From a virus, in IMG/VR virus record IMGVR_UViG_3300017987_000070, positions 21,797 to 85,796 of that record: a stretch of 64,000 nucleotides of DNA. One strand, 5' to 3'. Below the pieces are notes generated by a model. That model was not told the DNA's origin, did no database searches, and worked only from the letters and a program-made list of their open reading frames with translations. The position numbers were made by a program, and so were the translations under genes. Numbering within the stretch: the first letter of the stretch is position 1; each line of letters starts with the position of its first letter. This document shows, piece after piece, positions 1 through 9,407 of this stretch.

Positions 1-1
1 G

Positions 2-2278
2 GTCAAGCCTCGCGCTACCTACGTGGACTACAGGCTCGTAGCCAAGTATGGGTGGAAGCCGGGATCGTACAACTCGGAGTTCTTTGGTGCAGGTCTGGGT
101 GTCAATGCCTCAAGGAACCTCTTCTTTCACCTCGTCGACGAACTGGACCGCCAGAACGCTCGTGTCCACACCAGTCAGATCACGATCCCCATCCGCCCCG
201 AGCTTCGGCTTGGCTACCCCGTGTATGTCGAGTCTCAGGACGCGTACTACTACGTGGAGGGTATCTCTCACAACTTCTCCTTTGCGGGCAACTGCACGAC
301 GTCCCTCACGCTCATGGCGCGCCGTACCAAGTTCTATGCTGCGTTCCCGTTTTGGAACCGGACCCTCAACACGGAAGGGCAGGAGCGTGATCAGTCTCAG
401 TTGAATAGCGTGCCAGGAGACAACCCGGAGGCTCAGGCTTCCCCTGGAGAGACCACGAACCCCAACCTGTACCCCACGAACCTGTACGCGCGCCCTATCG
501 ACCCTCTCTCGGGTAACCCCGTTGGGGATCGCAACGTCATCCTCACACCGGAACCTCCCACGAACTCCGATGATGAGCAGAGCACGACGGGACCTGCCAT
601 TGATAGCTTCGATGAAATTGAGTCAGAATCCGAGGCGGCGTTGCGAGACCTCGTGAGCTTCAGGACACAGTTCCGAATCTTCGGGAACTTCGACTACGTG
701 TACCAGATCGATCCCAACCGGGACAACGTGATTGACGCGGAGAACGCACCTTTGCAGAGCCTCTCTCTCACGAAGGTCAACGGGCGAAACCTCGCCCGCT
801 TCCCGGTCTCGGATGAGCGTGGCTACGAGGTCGTGGGAGGATACCTCTACGGCAGGAACGTCAAGCTCACTCGCTCGGGCTTCGACTTCTCTAGACAAGG
901 AGATCGTCGCAGCAAGGCTCTCCTTGGGCTAGCACCTGACCAACCCGGCAAGGCGTCTAGCCAGACGAGCATGGACCCTCTCTTCATGACACCTCAAGCC
1001 GCCAACGAGGAGTTCTCGACTCGAAAGGACAACGTGGTTCAGATCGATCCGAACAATTATGGCCGCCGTCTATTCGAGATCGCCCCTCAGACGTCGGGGA
1101 TTGGGTCTGTGGCGTTCGCCCGTGGTATCCTTCCCTCTCTGGCAAAGGGCGTTAACTCACCTTCGTCCCCGTCTGGAAAGTACGCAGGAGTGCCTCAGTT
1201 CACAGGAACCACCGAGAGGTCATTCAGGAAGTCCTCTGCTGTGTCGAGGTGGCTACCCGCAATCAACCGCGCGCGTCAAGCCGTTGGTGTATCCGCTGAA
1301 CAGTATCCTGATGATGTGATCCTCGCTTTCATCGCCGTCGAGTCCAATGGACGATCGAACGCGCGCCGTACTACAGAGAGCGGTCAGCCCTCTCAGTTCA
1401 ACGGACTCTTGCAGATTGGTGTGGACAACGCTGCTTTCCTGGGTAGAACCAACACGGAGTTCCTTGGTACTGAGAGCTTTGATGAGGCAGCGGGGCAGGA
1501 TGCCATCGAGCACTTTCTTCGCGTTCAAGAGCGGTCCAAAGATATCCATGATTATGACCCGGACCGCCTCGCGATTGCATGGAAGGGAGGGCAGGGGACT
1601 ACCAAGACGTTCAACCGGCTGCAATCTGAAGGCGCTACTGAGGAAGAACTCATCGCGTTTTTGGACAAGAGATGGGGCACCGATGGGTATGTAGAGGAGT
1701 TCCGTAGGGCTCGCTCCGTATGGCTTGACCCCGACTCTCAGGTCGTCGAGGTGCCTGAAGAGGAACTGGAAGAGTTGCCTGTCAACACGTTTGGTAACCC
1801 TCCAGAGGATGGTGATGTCGAGGCAACCCGAGCCTCGAACGTGCTCTTCGCTCGTGAGTTGCAGGCCAACCAAGAACAGGGTATCGACGCGTTGCCTTCT
1901 CTCTTCAGGCCAGTACGTGACCCCGAGATTCTGGACCAGATCAACACCTTCTTGCAGGATATATACCAGCAAGCCTTCGAGAGCGAGAAAGAGGTCGAGG
2001 CACGCCTCAGAGGACTCACACGTCGTCGCCCTCGCGTGAACACGCTCTCTCAAGTCCCTGTGCAGAATCCTCAGCCCGTGGATTCAAGGATCGTGGACAC
2101 GCCGATCAGTCGTAGCGAGGTCCAAGAGGGCCTGGAGGCTGGAGAATCTCTGGGTGAGATCTTCTCTCAAGAGGGTAGATGGGGGCAGGTGGAGAGCCAG
2201 TGGACACGGGCGAAGGCTGAGTTCAACCGCGCGGGTGAGGCGATCAACCCCGGTGATGATGATGGAGACGACACATGA
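2..2278 (+). CDS. Baseplate hub protein with lytic transglycosylase domain (5' partial)
   Basis: The reading frame is open to the left edge of the window, so the true start lies outside; the GTG at 23 is internal. The first ~110 visible residues contain the signature of gpD/gp27-like tail hub proteins (LGYPVYVES, then YYYVEGISHNFSF and TSLTLMARR). Roughly residues 410-560 form a soluble-lytic-transglycosylase-like domain: FIAVESNGRSNARR holds the catalytic-type Glu, followed by FNGLLQIG and LAIAWKGG. The C-terminal ~200 residues are charged and unrecognised. The protein would sit at the tail tip and cut peptidoglycan during DNA entry. Its stop overlaps the next start (ATGA at 2275), coupling it to the spike gene. 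Hub plus murein-cutting domain is known in myoviruses; the assignment is by motif, not by alignment. Confidence 0.78.
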   Translation, partial: VKPRATYVDYRLVAKYGWKPGSYNSEFFGAGLGVNASRNLFFHLVDELDRQNARVHTSQITIPIRPELRLGYPVYVESQDAYYYVEGISHNFSFAGNCTTSLTLMARRTKFYAAFPFWNRTLNTEGQERDQSQLNSVPGDNPEAQASPGETTNPNLYPTNLYARPIDPLSGNPVGDRNVILTPEPPTNSDDEQSTTGPAIDSFDEIESESEAALRDLVSFRTQFRIFGNFDYVYQIDPNRDNVIDAENAPLQSLSLTKVNGRNLARFPVSDERGYEVVGGYLYGRNVKLTRSGFDFSRQGDRRSKALLGLAPDQPGKASSQTSMDPLFMTPQAANEEFSTRKDNVVQIDPNNYGRRLFEIAPQTSGIGSVAFARGILPSLAKGVNSPSSPSGKYAGVPQFTGTTERSFRKSSAVSRWLPAINRARQAVGVSAEQYPDDVILAFIAVESNGRSNARRTTESGQPSQFNGLLQIGVDNAAFLGRTNTEFLGTESFDEAAGQDAIEHFLRVQERSKDIHDYDPDRLAIAWKGGQGTTKTFNRLQSEGATEEELIAFLDKRWGTDGYVEEFRRARSVWLDPDSQVVEVPEEELEELPVNTFGNPPEDGDVEATRASNVLFARELQANQEQGIDALPSLFRPVRDPEILDQINTFLQDIYQQAFESEKEVEARLRGLTRRRPRVNTLSQVPVQNPQPVDSRIVDTPISRSEVQEGLEAGESLGEIFSQEGRWGQVESQWTRAKAEFNRAGEAINPGDDDGDDT

Positions 2279-4425
2279 CCTACAGTAAGAAGTTCGGCCC
2301 CATCATTGGGACACCAAGCGAGAGCATCGCGAGCGCCAAGATGTACGGGCGCACGAACGAGATGAGGTACGCGCTTCGTTTGGCAGAGGTCATCCGTGTA
2401 GACTATGAGCGCATGACGTGCGACCTCGCTTACATCCAGGGCGATTCTCCCAACGCCGAGGAGGTGCCCATCTCCGCCGCGTACTGGAGCCGTAGAGGCT
2501 TTCTGGGAGCGATGCCGGAGGTTGGAGCAGTAGCCGTGCTCGGGTTCTCTGCGTCGCATCAGAACCGCCACACGCGCCCTTTCATCGTAGGGTTCATCCC
2601 CAACGGCGTCAAGACCGCGTTGAACTTCGACCCCCTGGGTCCAATCCCCCGTGACGCCGAAGGGCTCAACCTCCCTCAAGACAAGGTAGTCCAAGAGCTT
2701 GCAGGCTTCTATGGTCCCACGCGCTACAAGATGCGCAAGATCTATCCGGGCGACATCCTCGCTATGAGCCGTCAAGGTGCCGAGATGCTCTTGAACTCGT
2801 CTGTGAGCCTCTTCGATCGTTCGGGCATGGAACTCTTGCTCAGGAGCGACGATGGGGCTCTCGTGAGGACCTCTCTTGAAGAGATCGCAGCTACTTCGGC
2901 GGGGAGGAGCATGTTCGGGCGCGTCGTGCGAAACGCCTTGAACGTTCCAACGGACTTTCTGGTCGAAGGATCGTTCCCCGAGGACAACCCGTTGTTTGAA
3001 GACCTCGTGCAAGCGGGTCTCATCTTCGAAGACGGGACACTCGTACCCGACATCAACGGGCTCCCCAGCGTCGTGCTACCCGACGGAAGGCGTCATTCTG
3101 TAGTTACCCGCGACGGGGTGGACTTCAATCAAGCTCGCGCCGAGGCATTCACAGAGCGTCGCCTTGAACTCTATGAGACCTCGGACGGGCTCATGCCTTC
3201 CAACCCTGCACATGGGTTTGACCCGGACTACATAGGACCAGATCCTCTCCCCGCTCCCTTCATTACGTCGGTTGACGGTACGATCGTAGGGAACGACCCC
3301 TACTCGGCAGAAGGGAGATCCTTGTACGGGAGGCTGTTACGTCCAGCTCTGTTCTCCACGCCCAATGACTCAGTAGGCGTGCCACGTCTCGAAGCCGTAG
3401 AGAACACTGAAGAGGGCACCGAACAATCTCTGGCCGCTGCCAAGCTCTACCGTATGCGCCGCCCTGACGACCTCGGGGAACTCTTCTACGCGCACGACAA
3501 AGAGGGTCACGTCTTCTTCTCGGTCCCTGCGTCCACGTCGAAGGGCTCGAACCTTGGAGCCGGTCGATCCGTAGAAGGCGAACTCAAGGGCAGCGCCAAG
3601 TTGGTCATGGGAGCCAACCGCCGCGACAACGAGTCACTTGACCTCCGAACTCAGGGTGGTCTCAAGTGGAACCTGGGGACGCTCAACCGAACCAAGAGAT
3701 CCCTGGATGTGAGAGCCGAAGGAGGCTTGAGCTTCGAGGTTCGTAGGAGTGATGCCAACGGGGACGGGGCACGGTTCATCATCTCGGGGAACTACCAACT
3801 GGCGGTGGATGGAGGCATTGGCATCATCGCTTCCAATGGAGATCACCTCGAAGAAACCTCGGGCAAGCGTGAGATCAAAGCCGAGAGCATGGCGGTTCAA
3901 GTCGGCTCGGGAGACCTGAACCAGAACGTGCTCTCCAACGTGAATGTCTCTGTTCAAGGTGAGCAAACGTCAAGCTTCGGTCAGGGGACGAGCACCACGA
4001 TCGTCTCAGGTGGAGAGAGCACCGACATCTTGCTCGGGAATTCGGACCTCACGTTCTCGGCACCGGCTCAGAGGAACATCACGTTCCAGTCGGCGGGTAC
4101 GCATCGTATCTCCGCGACCGGGGCCTTGACCGTAGAGAGGAGTGCGATGGGCACGGGTACCTATTCGTTCAATGCTCCTATGGGCTCGTACACGGTGGGT
4201 TTGGGTTCGGGAAGTATTTCACTCAACGCGGGTGCAGGTAACGTGAACATCACGCCTGGAGCGGTTCGTCTTGCTGCACCTGCCATCTCCCTCACGGGAT
4301 CGGTGGCTTTGGGCAATGCACAAGCCGTAAACGCGGTCGTAGGAGGCGTTCCGGGTCCAAGTCCTCATATTGATTTTGTAACTGGTCTACCATTGACGGG
4401 TAACCCCATCGTTCGGACTCTTTGA
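2275..4425 (+). CDS. Baseplate spike / gpV-like central spike protein
   Basis: 716 aa. Residues ~30-110 resemble the OB-fold of gpV/gp5-type baseplate spikes (RYALRLAEVIRVDYERMTCD, later GAMPEVGAVAVLGF and RPFIVGFIPNG). The last ~250 residues are Gly/Ser/Thr/Ala-rich with short hydrophobic repeats such as NVNVSVQG, DLTFSAP and SISLNAGAGNVNI, as expected of a trimeric beta-helix needle. The start overlaps the hub gene stop by ATGA, the usual hub-then-spike order. It would form the membrane-piercing tip under the tail tube. The middle ~350 residues (long acidic loops, LYRMRRPDDLGE) were not recognised. No lysozyme domain is visible; murein cutting is probably done by the upstream hub protein. 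Confidence 0.72.
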   Translation: MTYSKKFGPIIGTPSESIASAKMYGRTNEMRYALRLAEVIRVDYERMTCDLAYIQGDSPNAEEVPISAAYWSRRGFLGAMPEVGAVAVLGFSASHQNRHTRPFIVGFIPNGVKTALNFDPLGPIPRDAEGLNLPQDKVVQELAGFYGPTRYKMRKIYPGDILAMSRQGAEMLLNSSVSLFDRSGMELLLRSDDGALVRTSLEEIAATSAGRSMFGRVVRNALNVPTDFLVEGSFPEDNPLFEDLVQAGLIFEDGTLVPDINGLPSVVLPDGRRHSVVTRDGVDFNQARAEAFTERRLELYETSDGLMPSNPAHGFDPDYIGPDPLPAPFITSVDGTIVGNDPYSAEGRSLYGRLLRPALFSTPNDSVGVPRLEAVENTEEGTEQSLAAAKLYRMRRPDDLGELFYAHDKEGHVFFSVPASTSKGSNLGAGRSVEGELKGSAKLVMGANRRDNESLDLRTQGGLKWNLGTLNRTKRSLDVRAEGGLSFEVRRSDANGDGARFIISGNYQLAVDGGIGIIASNGDHLEETSGKREIKAESMAVQVGSGDLNQNVLSNVNVSVQGEQTSSFGQGTSTTIVSGGESTDILLGNSDLTFSAPAQRNITFQSAGTHRISATGALTVERSAMGTGTYSFNAPMGSYTVGLGSGSISLNAGAGNVNITPGAVRLAAPAISLTGSVALGNAQAVNAVVGGVPGPSPHIDFVTGLPLTGNPIVRTL

Positions 4426-4449
4426 TCTGACCCTCTACAGGTGCTTCAC

Positions 4450-7400
4450 ATGCCTTCCTCCCTTTCTACTCGAGTAGCGCTCCAAGAGTTCTTCCGCTCG
4501 TATCCGTGCTCGGAGTCGTTCCGTAAGTTCGCGCTCAAGCATCCCGACAAGATCGCCCGCCTGTACTGCGTGGAGCATCCTGAACTCATGGGGAGGGACT
4601 GGACGAGGAAGGTCAAGGCCGCTGACCCCCAGTACACGTACTCTTCTACGGTCCGCCGCGCCTTGCGTAAGGCTTACCGCAAGAACATGGGCCTCTTCGA
4701 CCTCTACGAAGACCTCAAGAACAAGCTTTCAGACCCTACTACCCCTTACATCCCCGAAGATGAGGAGGGGAAGCTTCCCTCGGAGATCTTCGAGTCTGAG
4801 ATGCGTCGCCTTGTCGTCCGTAAGGAGAAGGCAGAGAAGAAAGCCCTGCGCGTTCACTACCAGCGCTTGAAGGTTTTCTTGGAGCGTATGGAGAAAGAGT
4901 CGTACCCTTCCAAGGTCCTCGTCAAGAAGGTGAACACGGTCTACATCGATCTCATCTCTGTACTGTGCAGGCAAGCCGATGTGTATGTCAAGGCACAAAC
5001 CAAGGGTAACCCTGGGTGGGCATCGTTCCGTAAGATGAGCGAACAGGAAGAAGAGACTGCACGCCTCAAGCATGAGAACCCTGACCTCTACGAGAAGATC
5101 ATGGAGGAAAGGAAGCTTCGTAAAGAGATTGAAGAGGCGATTGAGAAGCAGATCGTCCGTGACGGGCTCGTCCCAACCCGCACGATGCTCTACGGTTCCG
5201 TTGTTCAGGTTGGTAAGGACGTGCGCACGAGCATGACAGGGGTAGCCGCTTCGGATGTAGGCGCGCCCGAGGTTCTCATTGCTCTCGACGAGGATCGTGA
5301 GGTTTTTGAAGACGCCCTCTCTCGTGGCTTGCGGGTTGACCTCAAGATCGGTTCCAAGACTCACCGTGTAGCAGAGGTGCTCCCTGAAGGCAAGTTCCTT
5401 CTCGACCCTCCCTTAGCCGAAGAGTCTTCGGCGTTCGAGTACACGGCTTCGATCTATGAAGAGCTGGTGTACGATAAAGATGGGGATGTGATCGGAGTGG
5501 ACGATTTCATCAAGGAGCGCAAGCGTCACCTCTCCGCGATGCGCAAGCTTCAGCGCGTCTTCCCTGAAGACCTCGAAGACCTCAGAAAGTACCCCGAGGC
5601 AGACCTCGACGCTCTCTTGGAAGGTCGTGAGGTCACTTACGCAGCTCTTACCGACGACATCGCGAAGCAAAAGCCCGTGACCCGTATTCTCCCCTGCGTG
5701 GAGATCTTCGGTGAGCGTGTGATCTCCGAGGGTCGCTTCAAGGGCTTCGTCTTGGATGACATGATCAACGCCAACGGTCGTCAAATCGAAGGCACAGCGT
5801 ATGACTATGACCCCAAGCTCAGGCGTCCCGTGTCCCTGGAAACTCATATGGAAGACGGGTCCCTCAAGGTAGAGCTTCCGGCCAACCGTGAACCTTATAT
5901 GACCGTGGACCCGGACGGAAGACTGTACCTCAAGATCCCCTCGACCCGTGAGTTTACGCACTTGCGTAAAGCGGTCCGTGGTATCTCCAAGGAGACCGTC
6001 GATGTCGAGTATGTCGAAGGAACCCGTAACTCGGTGTTCAAGTTCGATCCCAGTCAGTTCATGATGGTGCGGGATGCTCTGGCGTCTATGGCCATGAGCA
6101 AGAGCGCGATGGAACTCGTACAGGAGCACTTCGAGAAGCAAAGGGAAGAGTCTCAAGAGGCCGCCTACGCGAACATCCACGAGTTCGACGCCGACCTCAT
6201 GGGAGGGTTCAAGGAAGGCTTCGACTTCTTCAACAAACAGAAGCACGCGATGGCTTGGCTTGAGCAGAGAGGTAACACAGGGCTCCTTGCTCTTGATACC
6301 GGATGTGGGAAGAGCCTCACGAGCGTGGGATACCTCAAGAACATCGTCAACCAAGCCGACGAGGAGCTTGAGCCCAACTCGATTCTCTTTGTCTGCCCCG
6401 CCAACCTCCGAGGCAACCTTGAGCATGAGGTACGTCAGCGTCTCAAGGACCCTGAGCCCTTCCTCATGTTGATTGAAACGATGTCTTACGCTCAGTTCAG
6501 CCGCGAAGACGAAGATGTCATGGACCGTTACTATGCCGTCGTCTTCGATGAGGCTCATAACCTCGCCTCTTTGAACTCGAAGCGTGCCCGTAACGCCATG
6601 CGTGCTCACCCTCGGAAGATGCTCATGACAGCTTCTCCTATGGAGAACGATGTCATGGATGTACGCATCCTCGCGGGTATCGCGAACAATGAGGACTTGC
6701 TCTCCAAGGAAGGCAAGCAGAGGGTCCGCGAGTTCCGCGACCGCTTCACCGAGCGCATCGGAGGACGCACGGTAGGGATCAAGCAGGACGCCTCCTTGAA
6801 GGAGGCCATGCAAGATTGGGTCCAGGGTAACGTGTTCTTCGCTCACAAGCTCGACATAGAAGAGTATGACCTCAAGAAGCTCGAAACAGAGACTCGTACT
6901 GTGATGATGGACGCCGACACAGAAGAGGAGTACCGTCGCGCTGCGGATGAGGTCAAGACGGTTCTGGAGGGGATGGTACGTCGCTACCGTGACCGTGACC
7001 AAACCGCCTCGGACTCGGAGATTGACGCTGCGATCATCAAGCTCGCAGGTCACTTCAAGACTCTGGGTCAGATCGTCAACCTCCCCAGGGGAGGACAGCC
7101 CTCTCCCAAAGTCATCGAAGCCTCCAACATCATCCGGGAGCGCGTCGAGAGCCGTGGACGCACCATGCTCTGGACGGACGACCCCGAGGTGGCAGAGGCT
7201 ACCGCACGTGACCTCTCACGTGAGCTTCCAGGCACCGACCATGTGGCCGGTCTCTCAGGTGAGATTCAGGTCTGGCGTAACGGGGAGAAGGTCAAGAGCT
7301 ACACCCCTCGAAACTACACGTTCGGGGAACAGTCTTACGACCGCACCAACTGGCGTATGGGAGTCGTGAACCACGTCCTCAAGCCCTCTCTCTCCATTGT

Positions 7401-7806
7401 CTCTGCGACCCTGACCTCCGCGTACACCACGGGCATGAACCTACAGGAGTTCGATACGATCGTTCACCTCGACAGGGACTCATGGTCGTCTGAGGATATG
7501 AAGCAGAGAACCGCGCGCGCCTACCGTCAAGGTCAGGACAAGCAATGCAGGGAGATCACCCTTGACACGGTGTTTGAGAGCCGTCAGGACGACCTAGACC
7601 TCACTCTCGATGAGATTCGCGGCATCATGCAGAACATGGAAGCGGACCTCTTTGACAAGGTGATCGTCGAGAGCCAGAGCAAGGCTACGGGTAAGGAGTT
7701 CTTTGCGATGGATCAGATAGCGGCTCGTAGCATCCATCTGGACCGTAAGATCTTCGAGCATGTCCTCTCGCCGTACATCAAAAACGCTCCTGAAAGCACA
7801 ACCTGA
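4450..7806 (+). CDS. SNF2-type superfamily 2 helicase, long N-terminal extension
   Basis: 1118 aa from ATG 4450. A GTG at 4441 is in frame, but it is part of the AGGTG Shine-Dalgarno six bases before the ATG, so 4450 is preferred. The C-terminal half carries SF2 motifs: Walker A LDTGCGKSLTS (~614-624), Walker B VVFDEAHN (~697-704), motif III LMTASPMEN, motif V GMNLQEFDTIVHLDRDSW, motif VI QRTARAYRQGQDKQ (~1018-1031). The first ~600 residues are charged, rich in Glu/Lys helices (90-230), and not recognised. It sits between the spike gene and small tail genes rather than with replication genes, which raises the possibility that it is packaged in the virion and acts on incoming DNA; that is inference. 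ATPase/translocase family is secure, the role is not. Confidence 0.8.
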   Translation: MPSSLSTRVALQEFFRSYPCSESFRKFALKHPDKIARLYCVEHPELMGRDWTRKVKAADPQYTYSSTVRRALRKAYRKNMGLFDLYEDLKNKLSDPTTPYIPEDEEGKLPSEIFESEMRRLVVRKEKAEKKALRVHYQRLKVFLERMEKESYPSKVLVKKVNTVYIDLISVLCRQADVYVKAQTKGNPGWASFRKMSEQEEETARLKHENPDLYEKIMEERKLRKEIEEAIEKQIVRDGLVPTRTMLYGSVVQVGKDVRTSMTGVAASDVGAPEVLIALDEDREVFEDALSRGLRVDLKIGSKTHRVAEVLPEGKFLLDPPLAEESSAFEYTASIYEELVYDKDGDVIGVDDFIKERKRHLSAMRKLQRVFPEDLEDLRKYPEADLDALLEGREVTYAALTDDIAKQKPVTRILPCVEIFGERVISEGRFKGFVLDDMINANGRQIEGTAYDYDPKLRRPVSLETHMEDGSLKVELPANREPYMTVDPDGRLYLKIPSTREFTHLRKAVRGISKETVDVEYVEGTRNSVFKFDPSQFMMVRDALASMAMSKSAMELVQEHFEKQREESQEAAYANIHEFDADLMGGFKEGFDFFNKQKHAMAWLEQRGNTGLLALDTGCGKSLTSVGYLKNIVNQADEELEPNSILFVCPANLRGNLEHEVRQRLKDPEPFLMLIETMSYAQFSREDEDVMDRYYAVVFDEAHNLASLNSKRARNAMRAHPRKMLMTASPMENDVMDVRILAGIANNEDLLSKEGKQRVREFRDRFTERIGGRTVGIKQDASLKEAMQDWVQGNVFFAHKLDIEEYDLKKLETETRTVMMDADTEEEYRRAADEVKTVLEGMVRRYRDRDQTASDSEIDAAIIKLAGHFKTLGQIVNLPRGGQPSPKVIEASNIIRERVESRGRTMLWTDDPEVAEATARDLSRELPGTDHVAGLSGEIQVWRNGEKVKSYTPRNYTFGEQSYDRTNWRMGVVNHVLKPSLSIVSATLTSAYTTGMNLQEFDTIVHLDRDSWSSEDMKQRTARAYRQGQDKQCREITLDTVFESRQDDLDLTLDEIRGIMQNMEADLFDKVIVESQSKATGKEFFAMDQIAARSIHLDRKIFEHVLSPYIKNAPESTT

Positions 7807-7820
7807 GTAGGAGACCTCCA

Positions 7821-8084
7821 ATGAAACCTGATACCCTTGAACAGTGGACCACCTACCTCTCGGGACTCACAGATGAGCGCCTCGGTGTCGAATCTATCAC
7901 GGCGAACTCATTGCAATTCGTCCAGATTCTCAAAGAAGAGGGCAAGGAGCCCGGTGAGATCGGTGCGATCCTGAAAGCCTTCGCGGTAGAGCTTGACAAG
8001 AGGGGGATGCCTTTGAGTGATCGTGGCCCTCGTCAGATGGTGTCCTACTACCGACTGATCAACGATTACCCTGATGGAAAGTGA
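7821..8084 (+). CDS. Small protein of unknown function
   Basis: 87 aa, with a good ribosome binding site (GGAGACCTCC then ATG) 14 bases after the helicase stop. Predicted mostly helical, acidic in the first half, with repeated Glu/Lys (LKEEGKEPGEIGAILKAF). No signal peptide, membrane helix or recognised motif. Position inside the baseplate/helicase operon suggests a virion or assembly role. Confidence 0.6.
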   Translation: MKPDTLEQWTTYLSGLTDERLGVESITANSLQFVQILKEEGKEPGEIGAILKAFAVELDKRGMPLSDRGPRQMVSYYRLINDYPDGK

Positions 8085-8088
8085 TACC

Positions 8089-8544
8089 ATGCTCACACTT
8101 GCTTCACAGCTACTACACGTCGCGAAAGACTTCCCCGAGTTCTCCGAAGACTTGGACCCTCTCATCGCGAACGTAATCTATACCCAAAGCAAGAGGGAGG
8201 CCCAAGTCAAGACGGCGGGCACCAAGCTCAAGGACATCATGGGAGGCAAGTCTATCCTGGGACTGAAGAAGAGCGTGGCCCACCGTATCGAGCGTCAGCT
8301 CAGGATGTATGGGCTCGACGCAGACTCGGCAGCGATCCTTCTGGGGTCAAGAGAGATCAAGATCGTCATTACGGCGAGCATCACGGACCCTGATGAAGAT
8401 CCTTATACCGACTTTGCGGCGAACTACATCGCTCAGGAGATTGTTATGGATCTCCAGCGGTCCCTTGCGTACAAGGTCACCGGGAAAGGTCGGTACTCCA
8501 CGTTCACCGACTCGGTAGTAATCACCCTCTTTCAGAAAGTCTAA
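8089..8544 (+). CDS. Unknown protein in tail operon
   Basis: 151 aa from ATG 8089; GGAAAG lies 7 bases upstream, so this start is preferred to the in-frame ATG at 8074 that would overlap the previous gene by 11 bases. The N-terminus (LLHVAKDFPEFSEDLDPLI) recalls the short helical openings of two other proteins here (near 35970 and 49000), a pattern of leucine helix, Pro, acidic helix. The rest alternates helix and strand and ends in strands (YSTFTDSVVITLFQKV). No catalytic motif. Probably structural by context. Confidence 0.6.
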   Translation: MLTLASQLLHVAKDFPEFSEDLDPLIANVIYTQSKREAQVKTAGTKLKDIMGGKSILGLKKSVAHRIERQLRMYGLDADSAAILLGSREIKIVITASITDPDEDPYTDFAANYIAQEIVMDLQRSLAYKVTGKGRYSTFTDSVVITLFQKV

Positions 8545-8545
8545 G

Positions 8546-9133
8546 ATGCCCATCTCCCCGGTCACATTGACGCCCAACCTCGTAGGGCCGTTCAAGGCTT
8601 TCGGTCTTAACGGCCCTTCTTCTTTGCAGCTCGCACAAGGGCTCGCTCAGGCGTTCACACAGTTCTTGGTGACCATACCCGTCACCACGGCTCACGTAGG
8701 TATCGTAGGAGCCGGTACGGGCACAGGGAAGGTCACGATTGACCCCGTTAGTGGGGTAGGTCTCGTGACCTCTTCCCTCGCCTCTGCGGGCATTGTAGGC
8801 CCTTCTGCGGCAGGATTGGCGTCAGGGGTCGTGCAAGCTTTGGCGGTGGAGGTCAACACGAATGCGTTGGTGCAAGTAGTGATCGCCGGAAGTTCTACAG
8901 GAGCCGGGACAGGAACACTCGCCGCAGCAAGTGCGACGGCGTTCGTGCCCCTCCTAGTAGCGAACTTCACGTCCGTGGCTTTGTCGGGAGTCAGTGCCGC
9001 TCAGTTGGCTCAGGGGTTAGGAATCGGAATCGCCACTTGGCTCAAGACCGCTCTCATCACCACCGTCGACGTCGGGACCCCCGTCTTCCCCTTCGCCACT
9101 ACCCCAGGGGTAGGAACGGGCAAGGTCCTCTAG
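8546..9133 (+). CDS. Ala/Gly/Val-rich triple-repeat protein, probable virion component
   Basis: 195 aa starting one base after the previous stop. It consists of three imperfect ~60-residue repeats, each opening with a short Gln/Ala helix (SSLQLAQGLAQAF, SAAGLASGVVQAL, SAAQLAQGLGIGIA) and followed by a Val/Thr strand region; repeats one and three end in GTGK and the middle one in GTGT. Extremely poor in charged residues. No signal peptide. Small repetitive proteins of this composition occur in tail/baseplate operons of large phages; the role is unknown. Its last 117 bases overlap, tail to tail, the minus-strand gene ending at 9017. Confidence 0.6.
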   Translation: MPISPVTLTPNLVGPFKAFGLNGPSSLQLAQGLAQAFTQFLVTIPVTTAHVGIVGAGTGTGKVTIDPVSGVGLVTSSLASAGIVGPSAAGLASGVVQALAVEVNTNALVQVVIAGSSTGAGTGTLAAASATAFVPLLVANFTSVALSGVSAAQLAQGLGIGIATWLKTALITTVDVGTPVFPFATTPGVGTGKVL

Positions 9134-9406
9134 CCGACGCGTGACTTCTGCCGTAAGTACGCACTCAGGGAGCCCAACCGTAAGGCTCATGATAGCGTAG
9201 ACTGCCCCCGAGAAGCCTCCCCCTTCACGGCTCTGGTCGTAGTAGTCATCGTTGTTGAGGTAGTCCAGGCCGTCAGACATCATCTCGTCTACGGAAGCAT
9301 ACTCCCCCTCTTGCAGCTTGGAGGCCACCTCGTCGAGAATGTAGTCGGCCTCTGCCTCGAAGCAATGATCGATCTGGTCTTGTGTGCTCTTGCTCAGGTA
9401 CTTCAT
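9017..9406 (-). CDS. Acidic hypothetical protein, antisense-overlapping C-terminus
   Basis: 129 aa. The first 60 residues are a credible acidic helical sequence (FEAEADYILDEVASKLQEGE). The tail after ~100 is Gly/Asp/Ser-rich and lies wholly antisense to the 3' end of the gene at 8546-9133. The start follows the gene at 9408 directly, so the two are probably co-transcribed. No family recognised. A shorter protein is possible if the real coding region ended earlier, but no earlier stop exists in frame. Confidence 0.5.
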   Translation of the reverse strand: MKYLSKSTQDQIDHCFEAEADYILDEVASKLQEGEYASVDEMMSDGLDYLNNDDYYDQSREGGGFSGAVYAIMSLTVGLPECVLTAEVTRRLEDLARSYPWGSGEGEDGGPDVDGGDESGLEPSGDSDS

Positions 9407-9407
9407 T

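Noticed and set aside
1253-2053. 266-codon minus-strand frame inside the hub gene
   Set aside because: Antisense shadow of the transglycosylase region; no start signal or family.
5413-7053. 546-codon open frame antisense to the SNF2 helicase
   Set aside because: Shadow of the helicase coding strand with Val/Leu/His/Arg-skewed composition and no ribosome binding site; helicase motifs are clear on the plus strand.
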